This document shows positions 63,744 through 64,000 of a DNA stretch of 64,000 bases, one piece after another. Made by a program: the position numbers and the translations under genes. The stretch is from Staphylococcus xylosus NJ. GTDB lineage: Bacteria; Bacillota; Bacilli; Staphylococcales; Staphylococcaceae. Where the stretch lies: NCBI RefSeq assembly GCF_000338275.1, contig NZ_ANMR01000043.1, positions 620,001-684,000 of the forward strand, given 5' to 3'. The notes under the pieces are model-generated. The model saw only the letters and a program-made list of their open reading frames with translations, was not told where the DNA came from and made no database searches. The first letter of the stretch is position 1, and each line of letters begins with the position of its first letter.

Positions 63744-64000
63744 ATGGCTAATCATGAATTACAAAGAGAACTAAGTAATCGTCACATCCAGCTAATTGCA
63801 ATCGGGGGAGCAATTGGTACAGGACTATTTTTAGGAGCAGGTCAAACTATTGCGTTAACTGGCCCCTCTATTTTACTTACATATATCATAATTGGTTTTA
63901 TGCTTTTTATGTTTATGCGTGGACTGGGAGAAATATTAGTAACAAATACGAATTTCAAATCATTTGCAGATGTCACTAATCACTATATTGGCCCATTTGC
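63744..64000 (+). CDS. Amino acid permease, APC family (cut by right edge)
   Basis: The first 85 codons (NHELQRELSNRHIQLIAIGG onward) include GAIGTGLFLGAGQTIALTGPS, the helix 1 motif of the amino-acid permeases related to CycA/AapA (D-Ala/D-Ser/Gly) and GabP, and the LGEIL motif that follows helix 2. AAAGGAG lies nine bases before ATG 63744. Substrate cannot be told from this fragment. Confidence 0.9.
   Translation, partial: MANHELQRELSNRHIQLIAIGGAIGTGLFLGAGQTIALTGPSILLTYIIIGFMLFMFMRGLGEILVTNTNFKSFADVTNHYIGPF

Overview
This is an AT-rich chromosomal window from a Staphylococcus. Gene order and protein sequences follow the conserved staphylococcal block rsh-apt-recJ-secDF through ruvAB, obg, rpmA, mreCD, valS, the hem operon, clpX, tig, infC, thrS, dnaIB, polA, phoPR and citZ-icd. 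The proteins are close to, but clearly not identical with, the S. aureus and S. epidermidis sequences I remember. A coagulase-negative species of the epidermidis/haemolyticus kind is my best guess; this is inference from memory, not from a search. Nearly every gene is on the minus strand, so transcription runs from right to left. The plus-strand exceptions are a small membrane peptide (18114), tag (25958) and an amino-acid permease cut by the right edge (63744).

From left to right: the stringent-response enzyme Rsh is cut by the left edge, with apt and recJ upstream of it. Then come secDF/yajC (protein export), tgt/queA (queuosine tRNA modification), ruvAB (Holliday junctions), a PheB-like ACT protein, the GTPase Obg, and the rplU-prp-rpmA set, in which Prp trims the N-terminal extension of L27. 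mreCD (cell shape), small uncharacterised membrane proteins, radC and a prepilin peptidase follow. An orphan squalene/phytoene synthase-like gene sits upstream of the peptidase, then folC and valS, the latter behind a valine T-box.

Between tag and the hem operon (about 26.5-31.5 kb) lies the most accessory-looking part. It holds a decayed secreted-protein-like gene with an adjacent 53-residue membrane peptide, a YitT-type protein, a ProP-like transporter and an AbrB-family membrane protein. The hemA-hemX-hemC-hemD-hemB-hemL operon makes tetrapyrroles from glutamyl-tRNA. engB, clpX, tig and a TPR protein follow, then a Nudix protein and infC-rpmI-rplT behind an L20-type leader, lysP, and thrS behind a threonine T-box. 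The right part carries primosome genes dnaB-dnaI with nrdR, gluconeogenic gapB, coaE-mutM-polA, the phosphate two-component system phoPR, and citZ-icd of the TCA cycle.

The richest signals are regulatory: two T-boxes, L20 and L21 leaders, an AUA start for infC, paired CcpN-like boxes over the gapB promoter, an 11-bp-periodic Pho-box-like array before phoP, and a cre-like palindrome just downstream of a near-consensus citZ promoter. I found no rRNA, tRNA, CRISPR array, intact insertion sequence or prophage. I see no convincing undescribed multi-gene system; the closest candidates are the decayed locus at 26710-27490 and the orphan squalene synthase-like gene.
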